Of a stretch of DNA of 27,591 nt, positions 14,621 through 22,344 are shown piece after piece. The DNA comes from Solirubrobacteraceae bacterium (lineage in GTDB: Bacteria > Actinomycetota > Thermoleophilia > Solirubrobacterales > Solirubrobacteraceae), in contig JASLDD010000238.1 in the NCBI GenBank assembly GCA_030151725.1, positions 1-27,591 of the forward strand, written 5' to 3'. The notes below the pieces were generated by a model, which saw nothing but the letters and a program-made list of their open reading frames with translations, searched no databases and was not told the origin of the DNA. The position numbers were made by a program, and so were the translations under genes. The first letter of the stretch is position 1. Every line of letters starts with the position of its first letter.

Positions 14621-15628
14621 CTGATCGAATCCATCGCCGCCGAGCTCTCCGGCGAGCACGGTGGCGCGAGCATCGGGCCCGCCTCGAGAGTCCTGCGGGG
14701 CATCGGCGACGACGCCGCCGTGGTGCGCGCACGAGCGGTGTGCGTGACCTCGGTTGATGCAATGGTCGAGGAGGTTCACTTCCGCCTCGCCGACGGTTGG
14801 GCGACGCCAGCCGAGGTCGGCCACCGCGCGCTGGCCGGTGCCCTCTCCGACCTGGCGGCAATGGGGGCCGAGCCTGGAGAGGCCTATCTGGTGCTGGGAC
14901 TTCCCGGCCATCTCACCGAGCAGCATGCGCTGGAGCTCGTGCGAGCGGCAGGCGCATTGGCAGAGACAAGCGGCGTGACGATCGCGGGTGGCGATGTGGT
15001 CTCAGCGCCGGCGCTGACCGTCGCCGTTACTGCGGTGGGCTGGGCCGATAGTGCCGAGCAGCTGGTCGGTCGCGACGGCGCTATCGAGGGTGATCTGGTG
15101 GGCGTGACCGGTAGCCTCGGTGCGCCGGCAGCTGCGCTGGCGGTGATGGAAGGGCGTGCTCCCAAGACCGAGAACACCTCTGCGTTGCTCGAGCGAGCTC
15201 GCCACCCGCTGCCACGTCTGCGCGAGGGCCGCGCGCTGGCCGCGGCAGGCGTGCACGCGATGATCGACCTCTCCGACGGCGTGGCCACCGACGCCGACCA
15301 TCTCGGTAGGTCCAGCGACGCCTATCTGTGCATACAACTGGGCGCGCTACCGGTGCACGAGGGTGTGGGAGAGGTCGCTACGGAGCTGGGCGAGGAGCCA
15401 TGGGTCCTCGCCGCGGGCGGCGGTGAAGACTATGAGCTCTGCTTCTGCGCCGATCCAAAGGGCCGACGGCGCGTGGAGGAGGCGGTGAGGGATCTCGGCG
15501 ACGTGGAGGTCAGCTGGGTCGGCGAGGTGCGCGCCGGGCCGGCGGGCGTGCTGCTCTCAGACGAGCGCGGAGATCCGGTGGGGATCGAGGGATTCGAGCA
15601 CCGGTGGCAGCGCGCGCACGGGCCTTGA
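14621..15628 (+). CDS. thiL: Thiamine-monophosphate kinase with non-canonical start
   Basis: Cytosolic enzyme that phosphorylates thiamine monophosphate to the active cofactor thiamine diphosphate. The family motif G-I-G-D-D-A-A-V lies at 14699-14722, followed by T-S-V-D-A-M-V-E-E-V-H-F, A-L-S-D-L-A-A-M-G-A and G-G-G-E-D-Y-E-L-C-F near the end. The first conventional start in frame is GTG 14720, which would cut off the G-D-D metal/ATP motif. Upstream to 14453 the frame is open but contains no ATG, GTG or TTG. I therefore place the start provisionally at CTG 14621, giving 335 residues, near the usual length; AUC at 14606 or an error are alternatives. The family is certain, the start is not. 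Its 3' end overlaps the convergent sortase gene by 72 bases. Confidence 0.88.
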   Translation: MIESIAAELSGEHGGASIGPASRVLRGIGDDAAVVRARAVCVTSVDAMVEEVHFRLADGWATPAEVGHRALAGALSDLAAMGAEPGEAYLVLGLPGHLTEQHALELVRAAGALAETSGVTIAGGDVVSAPALTVAVTAVGWADSAEQLVGRDGAIEGDLVGVTGSLGAPAAALAVMEGRAPKTENTSALLERARHPLPRLREGRALAAAGVHAMIDLSDGVATDADHLGRSSDAYLCIQLGALPVHEGVGEVATELGEEPWVLAAGGGEDYELCFCADPKGRRRVEEAVRDLGDVEVSWVGEVRAGPAGVLLSDERGDPVGIEGFEHRWQRAHGP

Positions 15629-16414
15629 GCGCGCGCCCGCTTCGATCGGACGGGCCTGCGCTCCACCCGGCAGTCGACGAGCTGCGCCCACGGGCACGGT
15701 GCGGGTGAGCCTCGCGTATACGAGGAGGCGTTTGGCGGCGCTGAACAGCGGGGTGCAGGCCGACAGGACCAACTGGCTGTAGCCGGCTTTGTCGAACACC
15801 GCTTTCACGTCGGTGGGCTCGACGACCTTCTGCGCGAAGACTGTGTAAGTGAAGTGCGCATAGGGCATGTAGAGCATGATGTGGTTACCCGGCGAGAGCG
15901 CGTCGATGTGGCGGAAGGGGGCCAGGTAGGTTGTCCTGTGCCCGGCGATGGCAGTCGTTTTGGAGAGCCCCGGCAGGCTCGTCCCCGAGTAGATCCCGGG
16001 ACCGCTCTTGAGCGCTTCTGTGCTCGTGCCCTTCACCACCACGTAGTCGGCTCCCACGCGCGGGATCAAGATCCGTCCCACCGCGCTGCCTTCGGCGGTG
16101 TGACGCTCGAGGTCGCCGGCCAGAAACGCTATGCGCCGGCGCTCGTCGGTGAGGCTGGCCAGGGTTCGACGCTCGGCCGGCGTCGGCGCGGCGTGTTCGA
16201 CCTTGCTCAACGCTCCGCTCAGGTGATCCTGGCGAAGCGTGGCGATCAGGGCCGAGATCGGCTCCTGCCAAACGAGGGTGACTACCGCGTCGATCAGCGC
16301 CAAGGCGCCGGCCAGGATAAGCAGCACTGCGAGCGCGCGCAGCGCACGCGACGAGCGTCCGCGACCCTCTTTCTGGATCGGGACAGAGCTCGAGGTGAAC
16401 AGGAGATCGGACAC
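15557..16414 (-). CDS. Sortase (class D/E-like), membrane anchored
   Basis: Transpeptidase of 285 residues that cleaves sorting signals and attaches proteins to the cell wall or to pilins. It has a cytosolic N-terminus, one TM helix (about 26-48) and an extracellular sortase domain (about 113-240). Catalytic residues are visible: H159 in A-I-A-G-H-R-T-T-Y, C220 in L-S-A-C-T-P, and R229 in A-K-R-L-L-V. The start is GTG 16414, preceded by AGGGGG on the minus strand and only 8 bases after the M28-like gene's stop. The frame extends further up but without sortase features. The basic C-terminal tail (241-285) is unusual and lies antisense to the end of thiL. No LPxTG-type substrate is in the window. 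Confidence 0.92.
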   Translation of the reverse strand: MSDLLFTSSSVPIQKEGRGRSSRALRALAVLLILAGALALIDAVVTLVWQEPISALIATLRQDHLSGALSKVEHAAPTPAERRTLASLTDERRRIAFLAGDLERHTAEGSAVGRILIPRVGADYVVVKGTSTEALKSGPGIYSGTSLPGLSKTTAIAGHRTTYLAPFRHIDALSPGNHIMLYMPYAHFTYTVFAQKVVEPTDVKAVFDKAGYSQLVLSACTPLFSAAKRLLVYARLTRTVPVGAARRLPGGAQARPIEAGARSRPVRALPPVLESLDPHRISALV

Positions 16415-16422
16415 CGTGCCCC

Positions 16423-18216
16423 CTATCGTCGCAGAGCTGACTCCGTTCCACCAAGGGAACCCGGCCCCGCGTAGGAGAGCGGACCGCGGATGGTGACCTC
16501 CACTCCGTCTGGCGAATCGGGTCCGGCGGGCTCCGGCACGAGGCGCACGGCGAGCATCGCCGCCGCCGCCCCACAGCCGAGGGAGACGCTCCAGAGGATC
16601 GCCCCGAGCAGGCCCACGTGCCCGCCCGCGACGAGCAAAAGGGCGCTCCACGCCACGTCGCCGACTCCCCAGCCGAGCTGGTGCGCGTAGAAGGCAATCA
16701 GCACGCCCAGGGGCACCAACCCCACGAGCACGAGCAGTAGCGAGATCGCCCGATTAGGTCGCAGCTCAGGCGAGGCAAGCGCCAGCCACAGATGCACTGC
16801 GGGGAGCAGCAGCAGGGCCGCGAAGGGGTTCGCCAGCCACACGACCACACCGACCAGGAGCAGGACGAGTAGCAGCGCGAGCCCAGCGACATCGGGGTCG
16901 GGGCGCGCCTCCCAGCCGAGACGTCTGATCAGCACGCTCCACAGGAGCCACGCGAGCGCGAACGTGAGCAGAACGGCCACAACCGCCGTGGTGGCCTTGC
17001 CGTCGAACGGCATCGCGCTTGCCAGTACCGGCACACGCGGCACAGCACCCAGGATCCCCAGTCGTCCAAGCAGGTAGGCAAACAGGGCGCAGCACACGAA
17101 CGGCAGCGAGCAGCTCAACGTCCACAGGGTCCAGCGACCGACGGGCCGGCGACGACGGCGCATGCGCGCGAGGCCATCCACAGCCGCCGCCAGAGCCGGG
17201 AAGAGCAGCGTGATGGCGAGCAGTCGCAGGGCCCACTCCGGGACCGCCTGGCGCTGAATCAAGACGCTCCTCTGCATGGTCGCAGATATGTCAGGGGCGG
17301 TATCGAGCGCGTCGACAGCGTTGAGGACGGCCCGGCCATAGCCCTGCAAACGTTCGCCGCTGACGGGCTCGCTTGCCGAGGGGCCCCGTTCGCCCGATAC
17401 CTGCACGAGCACGGCGGGGAGCCCGCTCTGGTCGAGCACTCCCTGCTCACTGGGCGCGAGAGGGAAGATCAGGTGTGCCAGCTGCCCAAAGGCGCTGGGC
17501 GTTCCGGGGTCCGATCCGACCTGGTGGGTGATCGCATCGGAGACGGTCCGCTGGAGCTGTAGCGGCGCTGAGCCGAGGCCGTCGGAGTAGGGCACCACTA
17601 CCGGGGTGTGGGTACGCGTACCGGCGAGATCGCCCAAGACGATCGCCGCATCGAACGGCCCGTGGAGCTGGGAGGTGAGCGCCGCTACGCCGGCATCGCC
17701 ACCGCTGCCACCGCTACTCGAGACCAGCACGATCGTGCGCTTGGTCTCACGCGCGGCAAAGACTCGCGCCAGCTCCAGGAGCGCCGCCGTCCCAGATAGT
17801 TCGGCAAGCGAGGAGCGCGCGGCGGCATCGCGATGGGCCACGATCAGGATCGGGGAGGCACTCGTCGATCCTGGACGCTCGGCGATCACGGTGCTGAGCG
17901 TTGTCTTGCCCGAGATCGTCTGTCCTTCGATGCTCTCGGTACGCACCGAGAAGCCGCCTCCAGCCGCCCCGCCGATGCCTTTCAGCGTGCTTGCCACATA
18001 TGCGGCGAGCGCCCTGTCACCCGCACTTCCGGGGCGTCGATCGGGATAGCGCGCGCCCAGCTGCTGCAATTCGGCAAACGCACGCTGCCCTTCGAATGCG
18101 TCGGGGGCAAGCGTGGAATGCAGGGGAAGGGGTTGCGGGTCGAGCGAGAAGGCCGCGAGTGACAGCGCCAGCAGAAATGGCGCGAAGGCCACTCGGTAGA
18201 GGCGCCCGTTGAGCAT
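16423..18216 (-). CDS. M28-like peptidase-fold membrane protein with degraded metal site
   Basis: Membrane protein of 597 residues: an N-terminal TM helix (about 8-24), an extracellular M28 aminopeptidase-like domain (about 42-300) and about seven TM helices in the C-terminal half. The fold is recognisable from V-A-H-R-D (H128, D130) and S-G-T-A-A-L-L-E-L-A-R (141-151). Other ligands look lost. The bridging Asp position, usually D-D-N-A-S-G, reads L-A-E-L-S-G, and the E-E pair expected after V-L-V-S is replaced by S-S-S-G-G-S-G-G. It is therefore probably not an active zinc peptidase and may be a binding or scaffold protein. ATG 18216 is preceded by TAAGGT 7 bases upstream. It is transcribed with the sortase gene, which suggests a surface role. 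Confidence 0.82.
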   Translation of the reverse strand: MLNGRLYRVAFAPFLLALSLAAFSLDPQPLPLHSTLAPDAFEGQRAFAELQQLGARYPDRRPGSAGDRALAAYVASTLKGIGGAAGGGFSVRTESIEGQTISGKTTLSTVIAERPGSTSASPILIVAHRDAAARSSLAELSGTAALLELARVFAARETKRTIVLVSSSGGSGGDAGVAALTSQLHGPFDAAIVLGDLAGTRTHTPVVVPYSDGLGSAPLQLQRTVSDAITHQVGSDPGTPSAFGQLAHLIFPLAPSEQGVLDQSGLPAVLVQVSGERGPSASEPVSGERLQGYGRAVLNAVDALDTAPDISATMQRSVLIQRQAVPEWALRLLAITLLFPALAAAVDGLARMRRRRRPVGRWTLWTLSCSLPFVCCALFAYLLGRLGILGAVPRVPVLASAMPFDGKATTAVVAVLLTFALAWLLWSVLIRRLGWEARPDPDVAGLALLLVLLLVGVVVWLANPFAALLLLPAVHLWLALASPELRPNRAISLLLVLVGLVPLGVLIAFYAHQLGWGVGDVAWSALLLVAGGHVGLLGAILWSVSLGCGAAAAMLAVRLVPEPAGPDSPDGVEVTIRGPLSYAGPGSLGGTESALRR

Positions 18217-18223
18217 CCGCTAG

Positions 18224-18229
18224 ACCTTA
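18224..18229 (-). promoter_or_regulatory. Candidate leaderless -10 for the M28-like/sortase operon
   Basis: TAAGGT on the minus strand lies 7 bases before the ATG at 18216, the same arrangement seen before several other genes here. The divergent trehalose operon starts at 18337. The gap between (18217-18336) also has TATCGT at 18323-18328, 8 bases before the treT GTG. No -35 is obvious for either. Confidence 0.35.
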
Positions 18230-18336
18230 GTTCGCGAGTCGGCTCGCCGCATCGCTAGAGCGCGCTCCCGATCGCTCTAGATTCCAAAGAGCACGCAGGA
18301 GGGATTCATGCGCCCGGTTAGGTATCGTCCCGGCGC

Positions 18337-19572
18337 GTGCTCCAGCCCGTCGCCGTAGGTACCAAGACCCTCACCGACTACACGCACATCTGCGGACGCG
18401 AGCTGATCGCAGAAATCCGTGAGCTGGCCGAGCCGCTGAAGGGCCAGCGCGTCGTCCACATCTCGGCCACGGCCTTCGGTGGCGGGGTCTCAGAGATCCT
18501 CTACACGCTCGTGCCGCTCATGCGCGACGTGGGCCTGGACTGCGAGTGGCACGTGATCTACGGCCGCGAAGAGTTCTTCAACGCGACCAAGCTCATGCAC
18601 AACGCCCTCCAGGGCGCGCCCCAGGACCTCGACGAGGAGCAGTGGGCAACGTGGCGCGAGTACAACGAGATGAACGCCAAGGAGCTCTCCGACGGCTGGG
18701 ATGTCTGCCTCGTGCACGACCCGCAGCCGGCCGGGCTCTACAAGCTGGTCCCGGAGAAGGCCAAGGGCTGGGTGTGGCGCTGTCACATCGACGTCTCGAC
18801 CCCCAACCCGGACACGATCGCCCAGCTGCTGCCCTACATCAAGGACTATCCGCAGTCGCTATTTCACATGCAGGAGTACGTACCGGCGGGCATGGGGGGC
18901 AAAGTCAATGTCGTGCCTCCGGCGATCGACCCGCTGACGCCGAAGAACATGGCGCTCTCGCCCGAGGACGGCGCGTTCGTGTGTGGGCAGTTCGGGATCG
19001 ACGTGGACCGCCCGCTGATCTGCCAGGTCTCGCGCTTCGATCCCTGGAAGGACCCGCTGGGCGTGATCGACGCCTATCGCCAGGTAAAGGAAACGATGCC
19101 CGAGGTGCAGCTCGCGCTCGTGGGTTCGATGGCAAGCGACGACCCCGAGGGCTGGGACTACTTCAATGCGACGGTCGCCCACGCCGACGGCGACCCGGAC
19201 GTACACATTCTCAACAACTTCAACAACGTCGGGGCGATCGAGGTCAACGCCTTCCAATCCCATGCCGACGTGCTCATCCAGAAGTCCACCCGCGAGGGCT
19301 TTGGGCTGACGGTGTCCGAGGCGATCTGGAAGGCGCGCCCGTTCGTGGGCGGCAACGTCGGCGGCATCCCGCTGCAGATCGAGGACGGCGTCACGGGCTT
19401 CTTGGTCTCGAGCGCCGAGCAGTGCGCCCAGCGCACGCTCGAGATCCTGGAGGACCCCGAGCTCGGCAAGTTCCTCGGCAGGCGCGGCAAGGAGCACGTC
19501 CGCGAGCACTTCCTCACGCCGCGCTACCTGCGCGACTACCTACGCATCTTCAACGAGCTCCGAGAAGCATGA
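18337..19572 (+). CDS. treT: Trehalose synthase, glycosyl-transferring (TreT-type, GT4)
   Basis: Cytosolic GT-B glycosyltransferase of 411 residues that resembles TreT, which makes trehalose directly and reversibly from NDP-glucose and glucose. N-terminal domain features are A-T-A-F-G-G-G-V-S-E (44-53) and H-D-P-Q-P (128-132). The C-terminal donor domain has V-S-R-F-D-P-W-K-D-P (231-240; R233 and K238 bind phosphate) and the GT4 E-x7-E motif (E320, E328) in S-T-R-E-G-F-G-L-T-V-S-E-A. TreT enzymes are known from Thermococcales and Rubrobacter xylanophilus. GTG 18337 has no Shine-Dalgarno but a TATCGT 8 bases upstream. The stop overlaps the next start (ATGA), so it is translationally coupled to the GT20 gene. 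The enzyme family is confident; the exact sugar nucleotide is not. Confidence 0.9.
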   Translation: MLQPVAVGTKTLTDYTHICGRELIAEIRELAEPLKGQRVVHISATAFGGGVSEILYTLVPLMRDVGLDCEWHVIYGREEFFNATKLMHNALQGAPQDLDEEQWATWREYNEMNAKELSDGWDVCLVHDPQPAGLYKLVPEKAKGWVWRCHIDVSTPNPDTIAQLLPYIKDYPQSLFHMQEYVPAGMGGKVNVVPPAIDPLTPKNMALSPEDGAFVCGQFGIDVDRPLICQVSRFDPWKDPLGVIDAYRQVKETMPEVQLALVGSMASDDPEGWDYFNATVAHADGDPDVHILNNFNNVGAIEVNAFQSHADVLIQKSTREGFGLTVSEAIWKARPFVGGNVGGIPLQIEDGVTGFLVSSAEQCAQRTLEILEDPELGKFLGRRGKEHVREHFLTPRYLRDYLRIFNELREA

Positions 19573-21035
19573 CCGAGCAGCCGGCACAGCGGACTCCGCT
19601 CGTGCTGGTGAGCAACCGCGGACCGGTCACGTTCCACGCCGGCGGCGAGATCCAGCGCGGATCGGGCGGCCTGGTGACAGCGCTGACGGGGCTGGCGTCT
19701 CACAGGGACGCAATCTGGATCGCCTCGGCGATGAGCGAGCATGACGCCCAGGTCTCCCGCGAACACAACGGAGGGGCCTTCCCCGTGCGCTCCCCGGGCG
19801 GCGGCGAATATCAGGTGCGCCTGGTGGTCAGCGACCCGGAGGCATACGACCGCTTCTACAACGTGTTCGCCAACCCGATGCTGTGGTTCATCCAGCATTA
19901 CCTGTGGGACCTCTCCAACGCGCCGGATATCCGTCGCGAGGAGATTGAGGCGTTCGAGTTCGGCTACAACGTCGTCAATGAGGATCTCGCTCGCGCCGTT
20001 GTCGAGCAATTGGAGGGCGTGGAGGAGCCCGTGGTGATGGTCCACGACTACCACCTCTACACGCTTCCGGCGCTCGTGCGCAGGGTACGCCCGGACGTGT
20101 TCCTGCATCACTTCATCCACATCCCTTGGACGCAGCCGGACGCCTGGCGGGTGCTGCCCACACGGATCCGTGAGGAGATCTACGCAGGGCTGCTGGCCAA
20201 CGACATCATCGGCTTCCACACACGCTCCTACCGGCACAACTTCCTGCAGTGCTGTCGCGACCTGATGGACCTAGACGTGGACTTCGTGCGGGGCGTGGTC
20301 CGCTACGGCGAGCGCGAGGTGTGGGTGCGCGCCTATCCGCTGCCGATCGACCACAAGGCCACACGCCAGATCGCCCAGAGCGAGCGCGTCGAGGAGTTCG
20401 AGCGCGAGCTGCTGCGCCGCCGGCGCGACTTCCTGATCCTGCGCGTGGACCGTGCCGACCTGAGCAAGAATGTGCTACGCGGGTTCTCCGCTTTCGACCT
20501 CTTCCTGGAGGAGCACCCCGAGTTCTCAGAGCGGGTGACCTTCATGGCGCAGATGATGCCCTCGCGTACCGACGTGCCCCAGTATGCGGAGTACCTGGAG
20601 CGGATCGAGGCGCTCGTGGCCGTCGTCAACCATCGCCACGGCACCCCCGACTGGATGCCGATCCAGCTGAAGCTGCGCGACGACCTCGAGGAGGCGATGG
20701 CGGCCTACAAGCACTACGACGTGCTGCTCGTCAACGCGATGTTCGACGGCATGAACCTGGTCGCCAAGGAGGGTCCAATCGTCAACGAGCACGAGGGCGT
20801 CTCGATCCTCTCGGAGAACACCGGCGCCCATGAGGAGCTAGGCGAGTTCGCCCTGTCGGTCAACCCGTTCGACATCCAGGAGCTGGCCAACTCGATCTAC
20901 GCGGCGCTGACGATGGACCGCGGCGAGCGCGCCCGGCGGGCGGCAGGGCTGATCGACATCGTCACCTCACGCGACCCGGGAGACTGGATCGACGAGCAGC
21001 TCGCCGACATCAAGGCCAAGGCGCGTGCACAGTAG
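19569..21035 (+). CDS. otsA: OtsA-like GT20 glycosyltransferase (trehalose-6-phosphate synthase family)
   Basis: Cytosolic retaining glycosyltransferase of 488 residues. OtsA makes trehalose-6-phosphate from an NDP-glucose and glucose-6-phosphate. Conserved features are S-N-R (R17) with G-S-G-G-L-V-T-A-L (31-39), H-D-Y-H-L (159-163), H-I-P-W (184-187) and D-G-M-N-L-V-A-K-E (393-401). Two parts differ from E. coli OtsA. The phosphate-binding R-L-D-Y-S-K is here R-V-D-R-A-D-L-S-K (R292, K300; three residues longer). The acceptor segment usually L-W-P-x-F-H-Y-R reads L-W-F-I-Q-H-Y-L. It belongs to a divergent branch, and acceptors other than glucose-6-phosphate are possible. The ATG at 19569 overlaps the treT stop; the frame is open through treT but that part is a shadow. 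No otsB is present. Confidence 0.88.
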   Translation: MTEQPAQRTPLVLVSNRGPVTFHAGGEIQRGSGGLVTALTGLASHRDAIWIASAMSEHDAQVSREHNGGAFPVRSPGGGEYQVRLVVSDPEAYDRFYNVFANPMLWFIQHYLWDLSNAPDIRREEIEAFEFGYNVVNEDLARAVVEQLEGVEEPVVMVHDYHLYTLPALVRRVRPDVFLHHFIHIPWTQPDAWRVLPTRIREEIYAGLLANDIIGFHTRSYRHNFLQCCRDLMDLDVDFVRGVVRYGEREVWVRAYPLPIDHKATRQIAQSERVEEFERELLRRRRDFLILRVDRADLSKNVLRGFSAFDLFLEEHPEFSERVTFMAQMMPSRTDVPQYAEYLERIEALVAVVNHRHGTPDWMPIQLKLRDDLEEAMAAYKHYDVLLVNAMFDGMNLVAKEGPIVNEHEGVSILSENTGAHEELGEFALSVNPFDIQELANSIYAALTMDRGERARRAAGLIDIVTSRDPGDWIDEQLADIKAKARAQ

Positions 21036-21061
21036 ACCCGCTACCCTGTGCGGCTGAGCCG

Positions 21062-21487
21062 ATGACCCTGTCCGCACCCACATACGATCTGATGCTCCTC
21101 CTGGACACCCAGGCAGAGGAGAGCACGCGCACGAAGATCGTCGCCGACGCACGGAGCGCAATCGAGGCCGGCGGTGAGCTGCTGCGCCACGACGAGTGGG
21201 GCGAGCGGCCGCTGACCTACCCGATCGACAAGAAGACGAGCGCCGAGTACCACCTGCTGCAGTTCCACGCCGGCTCCTCAGAGCTGCTCGACGGACTCAA
21301 GCGCACGCTTCGAATCACAGACGGCGTGGTGCGATTCCGCGTCATCAAGCTCAAGCCGGGTGTGCCAGATGCGCCCGACATGCGCTCACCCTCGGCTCCG
21401 GCTCGGCGCACCGAGCCCGAGGCTCCCGCTGAGAGCGCCCCCGAGGCGCCCCTTGAGCCGGCTGCCCCGGTAGCCGAGCTCGCCTAG
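21062..21487 (+). CDS. rpsF: 30S ribosomal protein S6
   Basis: S6 binds S18 and 16S rRNA in the platform of the small subunit. Residues 6-98 form the S6 fold: Y-D-L-M-L-L-L-D-T at the start, E-W-G-E-R-P-L-T-Y-P-I-D-K-K (45-58), Y-H-L-L-Q-F and R-V-I-K-L near the end. A tail of about 40 residues rich in Ala, Pro and Glu is added, making 141 residues against the usual 95-110. It opens the classical rpsF-ssb-rpsR-rplI-dnaB order, here interrupted by a hydroxylase gene. A TACCCT at 21042-21047, 14 bases before the ATG, may be its -10. Confidence 0.95.
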   Translation: MTLSAPTYDLMLLLDTQAEESTRTKIVADARSAIEAGGELLRHDEWGERPLTYPIDKKTSAEYHLLQFHAGSSELLDGLKRTLRITDGVVRFRVIKLKPGVPDAPDMRSPSAPARRTEPEAPAESAPEAPLEPAAPVAELA

Positions 21488-21524
21488 ACCGCCTGGCTAC
21501 GTGGCGACATGGGTGGCTTCACCC

Positions 21525-21552
21525 CTTATGGACCCATTGCAAGGGTAATAAG
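21525..21552. promoter_or_regulatory. Interrupted inverted repeat over the hydroxylase promoter
   Basis: CTTAT-GG-ACCC, a 7-base loop, then GGGT-A-ATAAG: two blocks of 5 and 4 pairs with a small internal bulge. It ends 8 bases before the hydroxylase ATG and overlaps a -10-like TAAGAT (21549-21554), which sits 6 bases from that ATG. It could be an operator for the hydroxylase gene or a weak hairpin at the end of the rpsF transcript. There is no U-tract, so I do not call a terminator. Confidence 0.4.
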
Positions 21553-21560
21553 ATCGGCCC

Positions 21561-22214
21561 ATGAGCTGGGCTGAGGACATGAACGACGGGACGGTCAGAC
21601 GCACGGACGTACTGCGCGCATCGCCTCCGATGTTCGAGTCGCGGATCCTCGACGCGCTCTCGCGCGTGCACCCGGCGGTCCCGGCGATCATCTTCGTGCC
21701 CGCGATCATCGCGATGGCGGCATGGGGTCTCGAGCGGCTGAGCGTCGTGGCGATGCTGGCGCTGGCGGTAGGCGGCTATGCGCTGTGGACGCTATTCGAG
21801 TACTGGCTGCACCGACTCGTCTTCCACTTCGAGCCCGAGGACGGCCTGGGTGCACGCATGCACTGGATCATCCACGGCGTCCACCACGACCACCCCAACG
21901 ACCCGATGCGGTTGGTGATGCCTCCGGCAGTCAGCGTGCCGCTGGCCGCGGCGGTGTTCGGGCTGCTCTATCTGATCTTCGGCTCGCACTGGGCGCCGGC
22001 GATCGGAGCGGGCTTCTTCACGGGCTATCTGATCTACGACATGATGCATTACTACCTGCATCACTTCCGGCCGCGGGGGCGACTGGGCAGGATGCTGCGC
22101 GAGCGCCACATGCGCCACCACTTCCAGGACGACACGCGTGGCTTCGGGATCAGCGCCCCGTACTGGGATGAGGTGTTCCGCACCTCGCCCCGCGCCAAGC
22201 GATCCTCGCAATAA
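21561..22214 (+). CDS. Fatty-acid 2-hydroxylase homologue (sterol desaturase superfamily)
   Basis: Membrane di-iron hydroxylase of 217 residues. The full histidine set is present: H-R-L-V-F-H (H84, H89), H-G-V-H-H (H105, H108, H109), H-Y-Y-L-H-H (H163, H167, H168) and H-M-R-H-H (H183, H186, H187). The context matches the FA2H/Scs7 branch: L-V-M-P-P after the second box, Y-D-M-M-H-Y-Y-L-H-H, and G-F-G-I-S-x-x-x-W-D-E-V-F at the end. These enzymes 2-hydroxylate fatty acyl chains, so a membrane lipid is the likely substrate. It has four hydrophobic segments. The ATG at 21561 has TAAGAT 6 bases upstream and no Shine-Dalgarno. Its place between rpsF and ssb is unusual and suggests insertion into the ancestral operon. 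Confidence 0.88.
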   Translation: MSWAEDMNDGTVRRTDVLRASPPMFESRILDALSRVHPAVPAIIFVPAIIAMAAWGLERLSVVAMLALAVGGYALWTLFEYWLHRLVFHFEPEDGLGARMHWIIHGVHHDHPNDPMRLVMPPAVSVPLAAAVFGLLYLIFGSHWAPAIGAGFFTGYLIYDMMHYYLHHFRPRGRLGRMLRERHMRHHFQDDTRGFGISAPYWDEVFRTSPRAKRSSQ

Positions 22215-22344
22215 GCGGGGTACCGGCGCTCTCCCGGCAACGTCGCGCCCGAAGGCCGCTCTAGACTCGGACATTCGAACTCGACGAGCGAGATCACCAC
22301 GGTCTGCGGACCATTAGAGGAACAAGCTGAAAGGAACAGAGCCC

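Noticed and set aside
14380..15628. infA-thiL fusion by frameshift
   Set aside because: IF-1 ends at its normal position with a conserved C-terminus, so a fused product is unlikely.
16415..16651. Upstream extension of the sortase frame
   Set aside because: Overlaps the end of the M28-like gene out of frame. GTG 16414 with AGGGGG upstream is the better start.
18546..19568. Upstream extension of the otsA frame
   Set aside because: It is the out-of-frame reading of treT; the GT20 domain begins just after the ATG at 19569.
22270..22290. CGAAC near the ssb promoter as a second LexA box
   Set aside because: Only one half-site is present; the GTTCG half is missing at the required spacing.
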